Part shown: positions 32,842-42,146 of the stretch, in pieces
Position numbering within the stretch: the stretch's first letter is position 1
Layout of the letters: every line of letters begins with the position of its first letter
From: Caballeronia temeraria
GTDB taxonomy: Bacteria > Pseudomonadota > Gammaproteobacteria > Burkholderiales > Burkholderiaceae
Direction of reading: 5' to 3'
Length of the DNA stretch: 64,000 nucleotides
Assembly (NCBI RefSeq): GCF_001544795.2
Contig: NZ_FCOI02000031.1
Span: 28,616-92,615, forward strand
Made by a program: the position numbers and the translations under genes
The notes under the pieces: model-generated
The model's database searches: none
The model's input: the letters and a program-made list of their open reading frames with translations, nothing else
What the model was told of the DNA's origin: nothing

Positions 32842-33527
32842 TGCAGAGCCCCATCCGCATCAGTGTTCAGTCGGATCTCGACGCGCTGACGCGGAGGCTC
32901 AACGATTTCGAACGCAAGCAGCTGCCGTTCGCGTCTGCACAGGCGCTGACGGCGGTCGCAAAACGCGTTCAGGCCGCCGAGAAAGCGGCCCTCCCTCAAG
33001 TGTTCGATCGCCCGACGCCATTCACGGTCAATTCGATCGGCGTGAAAGCCGCGCGCAAGAACACGCAAGAGGCGCTGGTGTTCGTGAAGGACATCGCCGC
33101 CGCGTATCTCGCGCCGTACGAGTTCGGCGGCACGCACAAGCTCATCGGCTCGGGCAAGACGTGGCTAAATCCGAAGGATATGGCGCTGCTCAACCAGTAC
33201 GGCAACTTCAGCCGCACGGCACTGAAGCGTCTCGAAGGTCGGCCAGACATCTTCGTCGGCACGATCAAAACCGCGAGCGGTGAATCGATTGGCGGGGTGT
33301 GGCAGCGGCCCACCGACGTCAAGGCGATCAAGCGCAGCGGCAAGCGGGGCGTCGCGATGCGTGGCGCGAACAAGACCAGTCACCTCAGGCTGCTCATCCG
33401 CTTCGGCGATGCGCAGCCGGTCAAGCAGCATCTCCACTTCGGGAAGCGCGGCCATGAGGTGGTCGCATCGACATATCGCGCCGAGTTCGCTGCGGCGTTT
33501 GCAAAGGCGCTCGCGACGGCACGGTGA
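32841..33527 (+). CDS. Phage structural-type hypothetical protein
   Basis: A protein of 228 residues sharing one base with the previous stop. LPFASAQALTAVAKRVQAAE, NSIGVKAARKN and LAPYEFGGTHKL resemble minor tail or head-tail proteins of lambdoid phages (gpZ-like group). Its place before the terminase is unusual. Call moderate. Confidence 0.65.
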   Translation: MQSPIRISVQSDLDALTRRLNDFERKQLPFASAQALTAVAKRVQAAEKAALPQVFDRPTPFTVNSIGVKAARKNTQEALVFVKDIAAAYLAPYEFGGTHKLIGSGKTWLNPKDMALLNQYGNFSRTALKRLEGRPDIFVGTIKTASGESIGGVWQRPTDVKAIKRSGKRGVAMRGANKTSHLRLLIRFGDAQPVKQHLHFGKRGHEVVASTYRAEFAAAFAKALATAR

Positions 33528-33533
33528 TCGACG

Positions 33534-33743
33534 ATGAGGATCTATAAGTGCACGAACTTCACCGGCTTCTATCCGGTGGGTGTCGCGGCAGTCGTCGTTG
33601 CTGAATGCGCGTCTGCAGCTGAGCACCTGCTTAATGTGGCGCTGCAGGCTGTGGGGCTGCCCGGTGATGCTCAGATCGGCGAAGAGGACGCGATCGACCC
33701 GGCCATGCCCGGCATCGTGATGCTGAGGAACGGCGACTACTGA
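33534..33743 (+). CDS. Small phage hypothetical protein
   Basis: A protein of 69 residues, MRIYKCTNFTGFYPVGVAAV, ending PGIVMLRNGDY. No clear ribosome site, but close spacing and sensible protein composition. Function unknown. Confidence 0.58.
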   Translation: MRIYKCTNFTGFYPVGVAAVVVAECASAAEHLLNVALQAVGLPGDAQIGEEDAIDPAMPGIVMLRNGDY

Positions 33744-33927
33744 CCCTCGCAGCGTGCGGGGATGGTTGTAAAAGATGCGCGTCGGAGGGCGAGGCGGGCG
33801 GGTTTGGGAGGGGTCGCAGGTATGGTTTACAACCGGGTCCCTCTCCGCCCTTCTGCTTCGCGGGCACTGCGCGCGCGCGATCTTTCTCTAGCCACAAAAA
33901 TTTGAAATTTGGGTAACACCAGCGGCG
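33744..33927. other. Candidate cos/packaging region before the terminase genes
   Basis: No gene in these 184 bases. They hold a 9-bp inverted repeat GGTTGTAAA (33764-33772) / TTTACAACC (33826-33834) around a very G-rich stretch, then AT-rich DNA. Six GGTAAC/GTTACC hexamers follow from 33912 into the first 230 bases of the small terminase gene (33912, 34084, 34096, 34114, 34132, 34152). In lambda, cos and the terminase-binding R sites lie right here. Prediction from position and repeats only. Confidence 0.5.
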
Positions 33928-34506
33928 ATGAATCAGAGCGAGTTTGCAACTCTCCACGGCGTCAGTCGAAAGACGGTCACGAAATGGAAGGAGCGCGGCT
34001 GGCTTGTGTTTGCGGGCGATGAAGTCGATGTCGATGCCTCGAATGCGCTGCTGAAAAAGTACCGGCGCGACGGCGCCCCGGCTGTTACCCCGCCTGTTAC
34101 CCAAGCGTCGGCGGGTAACAAACCGAAAACCGTTACCCAGGCGGCCAGCGAGGTAACGCTCGGCGAGCGCGAGAGCGCGGCGGACGCCGCAGACCGCATC
34201 TTGTCGGGCAACGTGCAGCTTCTCGACTTCGACGAAGCGCGCTGTTTCAAAGAGAACTATCTCGGGCTGAAGGCACAGCTCGAATACGACCGAGATTCCG
34301 GTCTGGTGATCGACGTCGCCGAAGTGGCGAAAGCCGTCGGCACTGAATACGCCAAGGTCCGAACCCGCCTGCTGTCTATTCCCGCGGAACAGGCTCCGCG
34401 TCTCCATCGGTGCAAGACGCCTGCCGAGTTGCAGGACATTTTGCAGGAGGTCATCACAGAAGCACTCGAAGAACTCACTCGCGATGGAGCAGGCAACCCT
34501 AAATAG
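33928..34506 (+). CDS. Terminase small subunit (Nu1-like)
   Basis: A protein of 192 residues. The N-terminal winged helix (MNQSEFATLHGVSRKTVTKW) is the Nu1 DNA-binding domain, here choosing phage DNA for packaging. A Thr/Pro linker encoded by GTTACC repeats follows, then a helical part (ARCFKENYLGLKAQLEYDRD) that meets the large subunit. It overlaps the large subunit gene by 23 bases. Confidence 0.88.
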   Translation: MNQSEFATLHGVSRKTVTKWKERGWLVFAGDEVDVDASNALLKKYRRDGAPAVTPPVTQASAGNKPKTVTQAASEVTLGERESAADAADRILSGNVQLLDFDEARCFKENYLGLKAQLEYDRDSGLVIDVAEVAKAVGTEYAKVRTRLLSIPAEQAPRLHRCKTPAELQDILQEVITEALEELTRDGAGNPK

Positions 34507-36505
34507 CACACGGCGATACGCGCGCGGCTATGCGGCGTTGCGCGCGGGCCTCGCGGCGGCGCTTCGCCAGAACCTGACGCCACCGCCGAAGCTGACGTTG
34601 AGCGAATGGGCCGAGCGCTATGCCGTGCTTTCGCGTGAGACGAGTGCGCAGACCGGCCGCTTTCGGGCGTTCGGTTATCAGAGGGGCATGCTGGATGCAG
34701 TAACCGACCCCAGCGTCGAGAAGATCAGCGTCATGAAGTCGGCTCGCGTCGGCTACACGAAGCTGATGGATCACGCGGTCGGCTTTTTCATCCACCAGGA
34801 TCCTTCGCCGATTCTCGTCGTGCAGCCTCGTGTCGAGGATGCGGAGAGCTATTCGAAGACCGAGATCGCGCCGATGCTGCGGGACACGCCTGTGCTCGCG
34901 GCGATCGCGGGCGATCAGAAGGCGAAGAACAGCGATCAGACGATCCTCGCGAAGACGTTCCGCAACGGTTCGAGCCTGACGCTCGTGGGCGCAAACAGCC
35001 CGGCGGGTTTCCGGCGGATTACGTCGCGCGTCGTGATGTTCGACGAGGTCGATGCATATCCGGTCGATGGCGCGGGAAACGAAGGCGATCAGATCGCCCT
35101 CGGCACGAAGCGCTCCGAAACCTTCTGGAATCGCAAGATCGTCCTCGGCTCGACGCCGACGGTGAAGGGCTACAGCCGGATCGAGAAAAGCTTCAACGAG
35201 AGCGATCAGCGCTACTTCTTCGTGGCCTGCCCGCACTGCGGTGAGCACCAGGTGCTCGAATGGGGCAGTCCCGAAACGCCGTACGGCATGAAGTGGGACA
35301 AGGACGAGCACGGCAACGGCATTCCGGAAAGCGTCTACTACGTCTGCCGGCACAACGGCTGCATCATCCATGAGGCCGACAAGGCTGACATGGTGACGAA
35401 CGGTGAATGGCGCGCGACGAAGCCATTCAAGGGGCATGCCGGTTTCCATATCTGGGCCGGATACAGCCTCTTCCCGAACGCGTGCTGGTCGAATCTCGTT
35501 GCCGAATGGCTCCGCGTGAAGGATGACCCGCTCGCGCGGCAGACGTTCATCAACCTGGTGCTCGGCGAGCCGTACGAGGATCGCGGCGATCGCGCACTGA
35601 GCGAAACGCGGCTGGCGGCTCGCACGGAAGTCTGGGATGCGGAAGTGCCCGACGGCGTCGGTCTGATCACAGTCGGCGGCGACGTCCAAGACGATCGCGT
35701 CGAGCTTGAAACGATCGGTTGGGGGCACAACGAGGAAAGCTGGTCGATAGATCACGCGGTCATCGAGGGCGACCCCGAGAGCGCGGAGCTTTGGAAACGC
35801 GTCGACGAATATCTGAAGCGGGTGTGGCGGCGCGCGGACGGTCGCGGTTTCGCAGTATCCGCCGCCTGTATCGACTCCGGCGGTCACCACACACAGAAGG
35901 TGTACGAGTTCGCGAAGGCGCGGCTCGGGCGCCGCATCTGGGCGATCAAGGGCGAGTCGGCGCGCGGCGGCGCGCGGTCACCTGTCTGGCCGACGAAGCG
36001 ACCTTCGTCGCGAACGAAATCGACGTTCAGGCCGGTCATCATCGGCGTGAATGCGGCGAAGGACGTGATTCGCGAGCGGTTGCGACGCGATCCCGAAGAC
36101 AACGACGGCGTGCTGACGTACCCGGCCGGGTACATGCACTTCCCGACGGACCGCGACATCAACTACTTCGCGCAGCTCATCTCCGAGCGCTCGGTGACGA
36201 AGTTCGTCAACGGGCAGAAGTTCCGGGTGTGGGAGTTGCCGCCTGGCCGCGCGAACGAAGCGCTCGACATTCGGGTGTACGGCTACGCGGCGCTGTGCGG
36301 CCTCATGCACATGGGCCTGAAGTTGAACCGGCGCGTCGATGCGGTGCAGGCCGATCCGGCTGATCTCCTGCCGCCTGCTCCGGAGACGCGGCAGGAGGTC
36401 GAGCTCGATGTCGTGAGCGCGACGCGGCCAGTGCGCCCAGACGGCCCGATCATCAAACAGGCGCAGCCTGAGAAACGCTCTCGGATCCGGCGGCTCGCCG
36501 GCTGA
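34484..36505 (+). CDS. Terminase large subunit (lambda gpA/GpA family)
   Basis: A protein of 673 residues. The ATPase has Walker A-like SARVGYTK (~residue 88) and Walker B VVMFDEVDAY (~186). CPHCGEHQ plus CRHNGC form a zinc site. The C-terminal nuclease part includes TVGGDVQDDRVELETIGWG and CIDSGGHHTQKV. It cuts cos and drives DNA into the prohead. Length is close to lambda gpA (641). Confidence 0.94.
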   Translation: MEQATLNSTRRYARGYAALRAGLAAALRQNLTPPPKLTLSEWAERYAVLSRETSAQTGRFRAFGYQRGMLDAVTDPSVEKISVMKSARVGYTKLMDHAVGFFIHQDPSPILVVQPRVEDAESYSKTEIAPMLRDTPVLAAIAGDQKAKNSDQTILAKTFRNGSSLTLVGANSPAGFRRITSRVVMFDEVDAYPVDGAGNEGDQIALGTKRSETFWNRKIVLGSTPTVKGYSRIEKSFNESDQRYFFVACPHCGEHQVLEWGSPETPYGMKWDKDEHGNGIPESVYYVCRHNGCIIHEADKADMVTNGEWRATKPFKGHAGFHIWAGYSLFPNACWSNLVAEWLRVKDDPLARQTFINLVLGEPYEDRGDRALSETRLAARTEVWDAEVPDGVGLITVGGDVQDDRVELETIGWGHNEESWSIDHAVIEGDPESAELWKRVDEYLKRVWRRADGRGFAVSAACIDSGGHHTQKVYEFAKARLGRRIWAIKGESARGGARSPVWPTKRPSSRTKSTFRPVIIGVNAAKDVIRERLRRDPEDNDGVLTYPAGYMHFPTDRDINYFAQLISERSVTKFVNGQKFRVWELPPGRANEALDIRVYGYAALCGLMHMGLKLNRRVDAVQADPADLLPPAPETRQEVELDVVSATRPVRPDGPIIKQAQPEKRSRIRRLAG

Positions 36506-36522
36506 AGCATAGGAGAACCACT

Positions 36523-36798
36523 TTGCGATGCTTCGACCCGAGCCGCAGCCTGCTCGCCGGCATGGATCAGACAGCGCTGCGGCAGTCACTCGCCAATGCG
36601 CAGCAGATCTACATCCAGTTGTCGACGGGCGCGCAGGGCGAGTCTTATTCGTACACGCAGGGCGACGGTACGCGCTCAGTCACGTACACGCGCGCAAACC
36701 TCGCGGAGCTTGCTGCGGCAATCCAGTTGATGCAAGCGCAGCTAGGCATCGTCTCGTCGCCCCGCAGAGCAAACCGAATCACCTTCACACGGCGATAA
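36523..36798 (+). CDS. Head-tail joining protein (gpW family)
   Basis: A protein of 91 residues with TTG start and AGGAG 7 bases before it. QQIYIQLSTGAQGESYSYTQ and ANLAELAAAIQLMQAQLG match lambda gpW, which plugs the portal after packaging. Position between terminase and portal is as in lambda. Confidence 0.87.
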   Translation: MRCFDPSRSLLAGMDQTALRQSLANAQQIYIQLSTGAQGESYSYTQGDGTRSVTYTRANLAELAAAIQLMQAQLGIVSSPRRANRITFTRR

Positions 36799-36801
36799 CG
36801 C

Positions 36802-38460
36802 ATGGAATCGAACGTACAGCTACTTGGTCCGGACGGGAAGCCGCTGCCGGAGCGCAAGAGCCGTGCGCTCGCGCTTAACGGCAGTTATAGCGGGTACGGC
36901 AGCACCAGCGCATTCGACGCGGCCGATATGTCCAGCCAGCATATGCGTGACTGGAACCCGGTGCTTTGGTCTCCGGACGGCGAGCTGAACCCGTATCGCG
37001 ATCGCATCGTCTCGCGCGTGCGCGATCTGGTGCGCAACGACGGGTGGGCGTCAGCGGCGGTCACGCGCACGCTCGACAACGTCATCGGCGCGGACTTCCG
37101 GCCGATCTCGAAGCCGGATTACCGCGCGCTCGCCGCGATGACCGGCAACAAGAAATTCGATCACGTCTGGGCAGATGAGTTTGGGCGTGCGCTCGAGGCG
37201 GGTTGGCGCACGTGGTCGGAAGATCCGGCCCACTTCTGCGACGCGCAGCGCAAGCTGACGATTCCGCAGATGATGCGCCTGGCTTTCCGCCACAAGATCG
37301 TCGACGGCGATGCGCTTGCGATCCTGCAGTGGATGCCAGAGCGCCTGCCGCGCGGCGCGCGCTACGCGACCGTTCTGCAGCTGATTGACCCTGACCGCCT
37401 GTCGAATCCGCAACAGAATTTTGACCGCCAGACGATGCGCGGCGGCGTCGAGGTGGACGAATACGGTGCGCCCGTTGCGTATCACATCCGCAAGGCGCAT
37501 CAAGGTGACTGGTTCAGCGGCGGAAAGCAGGTGACGTGGGAGCGGATTGCAGCCGAAACTGATTGGGGCCGGCCGATCGTCGTGCATGATTACGACTTCG
37601 ACCGTGCCTCGCAGCATCGCGGCGGCGCGGGCATCCTGACGCCGGTGCTGCAGCGGCTGAAGATGCTTATCAAGTACGACGGCACCGAACTCGACGCGGC
37701 GATCATCAATGCGATCTTCGGCGCTTACGTCACGAGCCCGTTCGATAAGCAGCTCGTGACCGAGGCGCTTGGCGACGGCGAAGACGCCGAGGCATACAAC
37801 GGGTATCAGGACGCACGCGCGGATTTTCACGACAAGACGGATCTCCGTCTCGGCGGCGCGCGGTTGCCGATCCTGTTTCCCGGCGAACAGATCAACACCG
37901 TGTCAGCTACACGGCCGGCGGGCAATTTCGCCGAGTTCGAGAACGCCATGCTGCGCAACGTCGCGGCAGGCACCGGCATGTCCGCGCAGCAGATCACGCA
38001 GAACTGGGCAGACGTCAACTACTCGTCGTATCGCGCCGCGGCGCTTGAAGCGTGGAAGACGTTCGATCGGCGCCGCAGCGACTTCGGTCGCGGATTCGGT
38101 CAGCCCATTTTGTGCGCGATGGTCGAGGAAATGATGGACATCGGCGAGCTTCCGCTCCCGGCCGGAGCGCCGGAGTTCGCGATGGCGCGCGCGGCATATA
38201 CACGTGCGTGGTGGATCGGTCCGGGCCGCGGATATGTTGATCCGATGAAGGAACGTCAGGGCGCGGCGCTCGGCATCGAGTCGGGCTTGTCGACGCTCGA
38301 AGACGAATCGGCGCAGCTGTCGGGCAACGATTGGCGCGACAACATCGATCAGCGCGCAATCGAGATCCAGTACTTCAAGGATCGCGGCATTCCTCTTCCC
38401 TCGACGCTGAAAGACGACGCGACGGCGGACGAGGTAACACAGGAACCCAAGGCTCAATGA
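36802..38460 (+). CDS. Portal protein (lambda gpB family)
   Basis: A protein of 552 residues. VRDLVRNDGWASAAVTRTLD, MMRLAFRHKIVDGDALAIL, LQLIDPDRLSNPQ and NWADVNYSSYRAAALEAWKT are lambda-family portal motifs. It forms the dodecameric ring through which DNA enters. It overlaps the protease gene by 4 bases. Confidence 0.94.
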   Translation: MESNVQLLGPDGKPLPERKSRALALNGSYSGYGSTSAFDAADMSSQHMRDWNPVLWSPDGELNPYRDRIVSRVRDLVRNDGWASAAVTRTLDNVIGADFRPISKPDYRALAAMTGNKKFDHVWADEFGRALEAGWRTWSEDPAHFCDAQRKLTIPQMMRLAFRHKIVDGDALAILQWMPERLPRGARYATVLQLIDPDRLSNPQQNFDRQTMRGGVEVDEYGAPVAYHIRKAHQGDWFSGGKQVTWERIAAETDWGRPIVVHDYDFDRASQHRGGAGILTPVLQRLKMLIKYDGTELDAAIINAIFGAYVTSPFDKQLVTEALGDGEDAEAYNGYQDARADFHDKTDLRLGGARLPILFPGEQINTVSATRPAGNFAEFENAMLRNVAAGTGMSAQQITQNWADVNYSSYRAAALEAWKTFDRRRSDFGRGFGQPILCAMVEEMMDIGELPLPAGAPEFAMARAAYTRAWWIGPGRGYVDPMKERQGAALGIESGLSTLEDESAQLSGNDWRDNIDQRAIEIQYFKDRGIPLPSTLKDDATADEVTQEPKAQ

Positions 38461-39341
38461 ACAACCTTCTCCCACGACTGGCGACGCGGATGTTCAACAC
38501 GCCCGTCGCCATTCATCCGCGCAAGGCGGAGATCGTGGTGGCGGCGCTCGCCGATCGGCTCGGCATTGGCGGCATGGTGAGGCTGGACGGCACCGGCATC
38601 GTTCCGATGGCGATGGAAGATGATGAGTACGGCTTTGCGGAGCCGGGCCGCACGCCGCGCGCCGGGTACGACAATGTGGGCGGCGTTGCGGTAATCGAGG
38701 TCCAGGGCACGCTGGTTCAGAAGCTCGGTTCCTTGCGTCCATACAGCGGAATGTCGGGATACGACGGGATTCGCCAAAATTTGCTGATGGCGCTCGACGA
38801 TCCCGACGTCAGTGCGATTGCGCTCGACATCGACTCACCCGGCGGAGAAGTGGCCGGATGCTTCGATCTTGTCGACATGATTTACGGCGCGCGCGGCGTG
38901 AAACCGATCTGGTCGATTCTCAACGAGTCGGCCTATAGCGCCGCATATGCGATCGCGAGCGCTGCTGATCGCATCATCGTGCCGCGCACGGGCGGCGTCG
39001 GAAGCATCGGCGTCATCTGCGCGCACGTGGATCTGTCTGAAGCTCTGTCGAAGGCTGGCATGAAGGTGACTTTCATCACCTACGGGGATTACAAAGCCGA
39101 CGGCCATTCCGAGATACCGCTTGCTCCCGATGCGCTGGCGCGCTTCCAGGCGGACATAAACACAATGGGCGAACTGTTCGTTGAGACAGTCGCTCGTAAC
39201 CGAAATGTCGCGGCCGCCACGGTGCGCGATACGCAAGCCGCCACATTTATGGGTGACAAGGGCGTCGCTCTCGGATTGGCGGATGAAGTGGCGGCTCCTG
39301 ATGCCGCGTTTCGAGCCCTGATCCAGTCGATCCGGTCTTAA
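38457..39341 (+). CDS. S49 family head maturation protease (gpC-like)
   Basis: A protein of 294 residues from the ATGA overlap. SAIALDIDSPGGEVAGCFDL and NESAYSAAYAIASAADRIIV (catalytic Ser near residue 160) followed by GGVGSIGVICAHVDLSEAL are the SppA/S49 signature. It processes scaffold and capsid parts in the prohead. In lambda the scaffold Nu3 is the C-terminal part of gpC; here scaffold-like sequence is a separate gene. Confidence 0.92.
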   Translation: MNNLLPRLATRMFNTPVAIHPRKAEIVVAALADRLGIGGMVRLDGTGIVPMAMEDDEYGFAEPGRTPRAGYDNVGGVAVIEVQGTLVQKLGSLRPYSGMSGYDGIRQNLLMALDDPDVSAIALDIDSPGGEVAGCFDLVDMIYGARGVKPIWSILNESAYSAAYAIASAADRIIVPRTGGVGSIGVICAHVDLSEALSKAGMKVTFITYGDYKADGHSEIPLAPDALARFQADINTMGELFVETVARNRNVAAATVRDTQAATFMGDKGVALGLADEVAAPDAAFRALIQSIRS

Positions 39342-39364
39342 ATTTCTTACTGAAGGGAAGCTAT

Positions 39365-39991
39365 ATGAAGCTCTCGAAGATCGCGAGCGCGATGCCGTTC
39401 GCCCATTTCCTCGGGCTGCCGAGCGCGTCCGCGTCGTCGCCGAGCGCGGCCGCCCGCGCGGAAGAAGACGAGGATCGCAAGCAGCGCGAGGACGAGTCGG
39501 ATGACGAGTACGCCAAGCGCATGGAAGAACAGGACAAAAAGGACGAAGAGGCGCGCAAGGCCGAGCAGGAAGAGAAAGACAAAGAGGCCAAGCGCGCCGA
39601 AGAAAACGACGACGATGTCGACGCCGAAGCGGACGACAAAGACGATAAGGAAGAAGGCAAGCGTGCAGGTCGCGCACAAGGCGCACGTCAGCGCGAGCGT
39701 GTGCGCTGCGCTGCGATCGTCGCGGCCGGAATCAAGAGCGGCATGGTGAAGCAGGCATGCGCATTCGCTTTCGACACGAACATGTCGGCCGCGCAGGCTA
39801 TCAGTGCGCTCGTGGTCGGTGCTGAAGACCGGCCTGCGGCCGCTGCGCCGACGTCGCGCAAGCCGTCGCTCGACGAACGCATGTCGCACGCCCGTCCGGC
39901 AAACCCCGGCTCGTCGGCCCCCGCAGCGGCAGAGCCGTCGCTTGCAGACCGAATTGTCGCGGCAGGCAAGCTGCGCCGCGGCGAGATCTAA
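39365..39991 (+). CDS. Scaffold-like charged protein
   Basis: A protein of 208 residues. A long Lys/Glu/Asp-rich coiled coil (EEDEDRKQREDESDDEYAKR and on, ~35-105) is followed by a helical domain (RCAAIVAAGIKSGMVKQACA) and an Ala/Pro-rich end. Charged helical scaffold proteins lie between protease and capsid genes in many phages; this would be the Nu3 counterpart. Confidence 0.68.
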   Translation: MKLSKIASAMPFAHFLGLPSASASSPSAAARAEEDEDRKQREDESDDEYAKRMEEQDKKDEEARKAEQEEKDKEAKRAEENDDDVDAEADDKDDKEEGKRAGRAQGARQRERVRCAAIVAAGIKSGMVKQACAFAFDTNMSAAQAISALVVGAEDRPAAAAPTSRKPSLDERMSHARPANPGSSAPAAAEPSLADRIVAAGKLRRGEI

Positions 39992-40018
39992 CCCCTCCCC
40001 AAACCCGGAGAAACTCAG

Positions 40019-40432
40019 ATGGCATTGACTCCTACCACGGTCGGGGAGAATCCCCAGGTCCCGTCGGCATCCGCCCAAACGTTCGTCCCCGATCAACTGA
40101 TCGCGGGCCCGAAGCAACTCGTCACCCGCAACGTCACGATCACGGGTGGCCCGTTCGTGCGCGGCACTGTGCTCGGCAAGATCACGGCGAGCGGCAAGTT
40201 CACTGTCGCGCTGTCGGCTTCGTCCGATGGCAGCCAGACGCCGACGGCGATCCTCGCTGATTACGCCGATGGCAGCGCCGGCGACGTCGTTGCGGGCGTG
40301 TATCTCGAAGGCGAGTTCAACGTCAACGCGGTGACGCTCGGTACCGGCATCACGTCGACTGCAGCACAAGACGCGCTGCGCCCGCTCGGCATCCACCTCA
40401 AGTCCTCGGTCACGGCTGCTGACCCGAGCTAA
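40019..40432 (+). CDS. Head decoration protein (gpD family)
   Basis: A protein of 137 residues with GGAG upstream. VTITGGPFVRGTVLGKITAS, TAILADYADGSAGDVVAGVY and EGEFNVNAVTLG are the lambda gpD pattern: trimers that cement the expanded capsid. Confidence 0.92.
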   Translation: MALTPTTVGENPQVPSASAQTFVPDQLIAGPKQLVTRNVTITGGPFVRGTVLGKITASGKFTVALSASSDGSQTPTAILADYADGSAGDVVAGVYLEGEFNVNAVTLGTGITSTAAQDALRPLGIHLKSSVTAADPS

Positions 40433-40454
40433 ACCCTCAATCGAACTGATGTGA

Positions 40455-40483
40455 AGGCCCCGCCACAGCGCGGGGCTTTTTCA
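40455..40483 (+). terminator. Terminator between gpD and capsid genes
   Basis: A GCCCCGC/GCGGGGC stem with a short CACA-centred loop, then T5 in the gap before the capsid gene. It would tune the ratio of decoration to capsid message, or be read through by antiterminated polymerase. Confidence 0.82.
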
Positions 40484-40509
40484 TTTGGGCCACACACTCG
40501 GAGAGAGCA

Positions 40510-41556
40510 ATGCCCGGAAACTTGATTTACGACACCAACACCCTGGTCGGGGTTGTGCAGAACCTGAAGATGGCGCAGAGCTGGCTGCTTGACCGCTTCT
40601 TCCCGAACATGATCCCGGCAGACAGCGAGTTCGTGTCGATCGATGTCGACGTCGGCAAGCGCCGCATGTCGCCGTTCTGCTCGCCGCTGGTCGAAGGCAA
40701 GCTCGTAGAGAGCCGTCGCTACCAGACCAACACCTTCAAGCCGCCGTACATCAAGGACAAGCGTGCGCCGGATCTGCGCAAGCCGGTCCGTCGGATGATT
40801 GGCGAGCGCATCGGCGGCGAGCTCTCCCCCGAGGTCCGCGAGCAGATGAACCTCGAGTTCGAACTCAACGACCAGATCGATATGCTCACCCGCCGCATGG
40901 AATGGATGGCGGCGCAGGTGCTGGTCACGGGTACGCTCACGGTATCCGGCGAAGGCTTCCCGACGACCGTTATCGACTTCGGTCGCGATGGTTCGCTGAC
41001 GATCGCGCTCACTGGCGGCGCGCAGTGGACGGCCGCGAACATCACCGCCGGTACGGCAAATCCGACCGGCAACATCGAGACGTGGCAGCAGCAGATCCTG
41101 AAGTCGTCGGGCGCAGTCGCAACCGACATCGTCTTCACTCCGAAAGCGTGGAATGGTTTCAAGCTCGACCCGACGCTGAAGGGCGCGATCTACTATCCGG
41201 CGTTGGGGCAGAACGGCAACGTCGTGAACGTAGGCGCGCAGATTCAACGCGGTGCCGTTTCGAAGGGCGTGTGGGGGCAGTACAACCTCTGGCTGTACAA
41301 CGACTGGTACGTCGATGACAACAACGTCGAGCAACCGATGCTTCCGGACGGCTCCCTCATCATGACGGGCCCGGACCTCGACGGCACCCGCGCGTTCGGT
41401 CAGATCATCGACCCGGCGTTCAACTATGCTTCGCTGCCGTTCGCGCCGAAGACGTGGTTGAAGGACGATCCGGCCCAGCGTTTCCTGATGATGCAATCGG
41501 CCCCGATCATCATCCCGAGCCGCGTCAACGCCGCGCTGGCCGCGACCGTCGCGTGA
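40510..41556 (+). CDS. Major capsid protein (gpE family)
   Basis: A protein of 348 residues (lambda gpE 341). LLDRFFPNMIPADSEFVSID, VDVGKRRMSPFCSPLVEGK and RRMIGERIGGELSPEVREQM are the gpE N-terminal motifs; MLPDGSLIMTGPDLDGTRAF and PAQRFLMMQSAPIIIPSRVN the C-terminal ones. HK97-fold shell subunit. Confidence 0.95.
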   Translation: MPGNLIYDTNTLVGVVQNLKMAQSWLLDRFFPNMIPADSEFVSIDVDVGKRRMSPFCSPLVEGKLVESRRYQTNTFKPPYIKDKRAPDLRKPVRRMIGERIGGELSPEVREQMNLEFELNDQIDMLTRRMEWMAAQVLVTGTLTVSGEGFPTTVIDFGRDGSLTIALTGGAQWTAANITAGTANPTGNIETWQQQILKSSGAVATDIVFTPKAWNGFKLDPTLKGAIYYPALGQNGNVVNVGAQIQRGAVSKGVWGQYNLWLYNDWYVDDNNVEQPMLPDGSLIMTGPDLDGTRAFGQIIDPAFNYASLPFAPKTWLKDDPAQRFLMMQSAPIIIPSRVNAALAATVA

Positions 41557-41564
41557 GGTGACTG

Positions 41565-41804
41565 ATGGCTACCAACGAAAAGATGGTTGAAGCCGTCGTC
41601 GCGCGCAATCGCACGATCCACGACCAGTTGAAGCCGAACGAAGAGCCGGTCATCAAGACGGCCGGTCAGAAAGTTCGACTGCCTGAGTCGGAGGTGAAGC
41701 GCTTGCGTGATCTCGGCTTTCTCGTTCCCGAAAAGGTCGAGGAAGTGAAGCTCGAAGGCGCGCAGATCACTGGCGGCCAGGTGTCGATCAACGAGTCGGA
41801 GTGA
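41565..41804 (+). CDS. Small head-region hypothetical protein
   Basis: A protein of 79 residues. QKVRLPESEVKRLRDLGFLV is a short helical motif seen in head-associated proteins after gpE (FI-like place). Acidic C-terminus. Role unknown. Confidence 0.62.
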   Translation: MATNEKMVEAVVARNRTIHDQLKPNEEPVIKTAGQKVRLPESEVKRLRDLGFLVPEKVEEVKLEGAQITGGQVSINESE

Positions 41805-41807
41805 CCG

Positions 41808-42146
41808 ATGGACTGGGACGACATCGTCGATGGCAAGATCCTCGGCCCTCTGATGGCGCAGTTCGGGACGGCGATCACCTATATGCCGATCGACGGTGGT
41901 TCGTTCCAGATCACTGGCGCTTACGACAAGGCGTTCTTCGGCGTCGATCCGGTGACCGGGTCGACGGTCGTCACGCAGCAGCCGACGGTTGGCATCCAAG
42001 TCTCGCAGTTCCCCGTTGAGCCGCAGCAGTACGACACGCTGATGATAAATAAGACGGGCGAGCAGTGGCAGGTGCGCGAGGTCCATCTCGATGGCCACGG
42101 CGGCGGCCGGCTCATGCTCAACGTCATAGGGCAAACCGATGTCTGA
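41808..42146 (+). CDS. Head-tail joining protein (FII-like)
   Basis: A protein of 112 residues. MDWDDIVDGKILGPLMAQFG with MINKTGEQWQVREVHLDGHG is the usual pattern of the phage head-tail joining family (gpFII). It overlaps the next gene by 8 bases. Confidence 0.78.
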   Translation: MDWDDIVDGKILGPLMAQFGTAITYMPIDGGSFQITGAYDKAFFGVDPVTGSTVVTQQPTVGIQVSQFPVEPQQYDTLMINKTGEQWQVREVHLDGHGGGRLMLNVIGQTDV

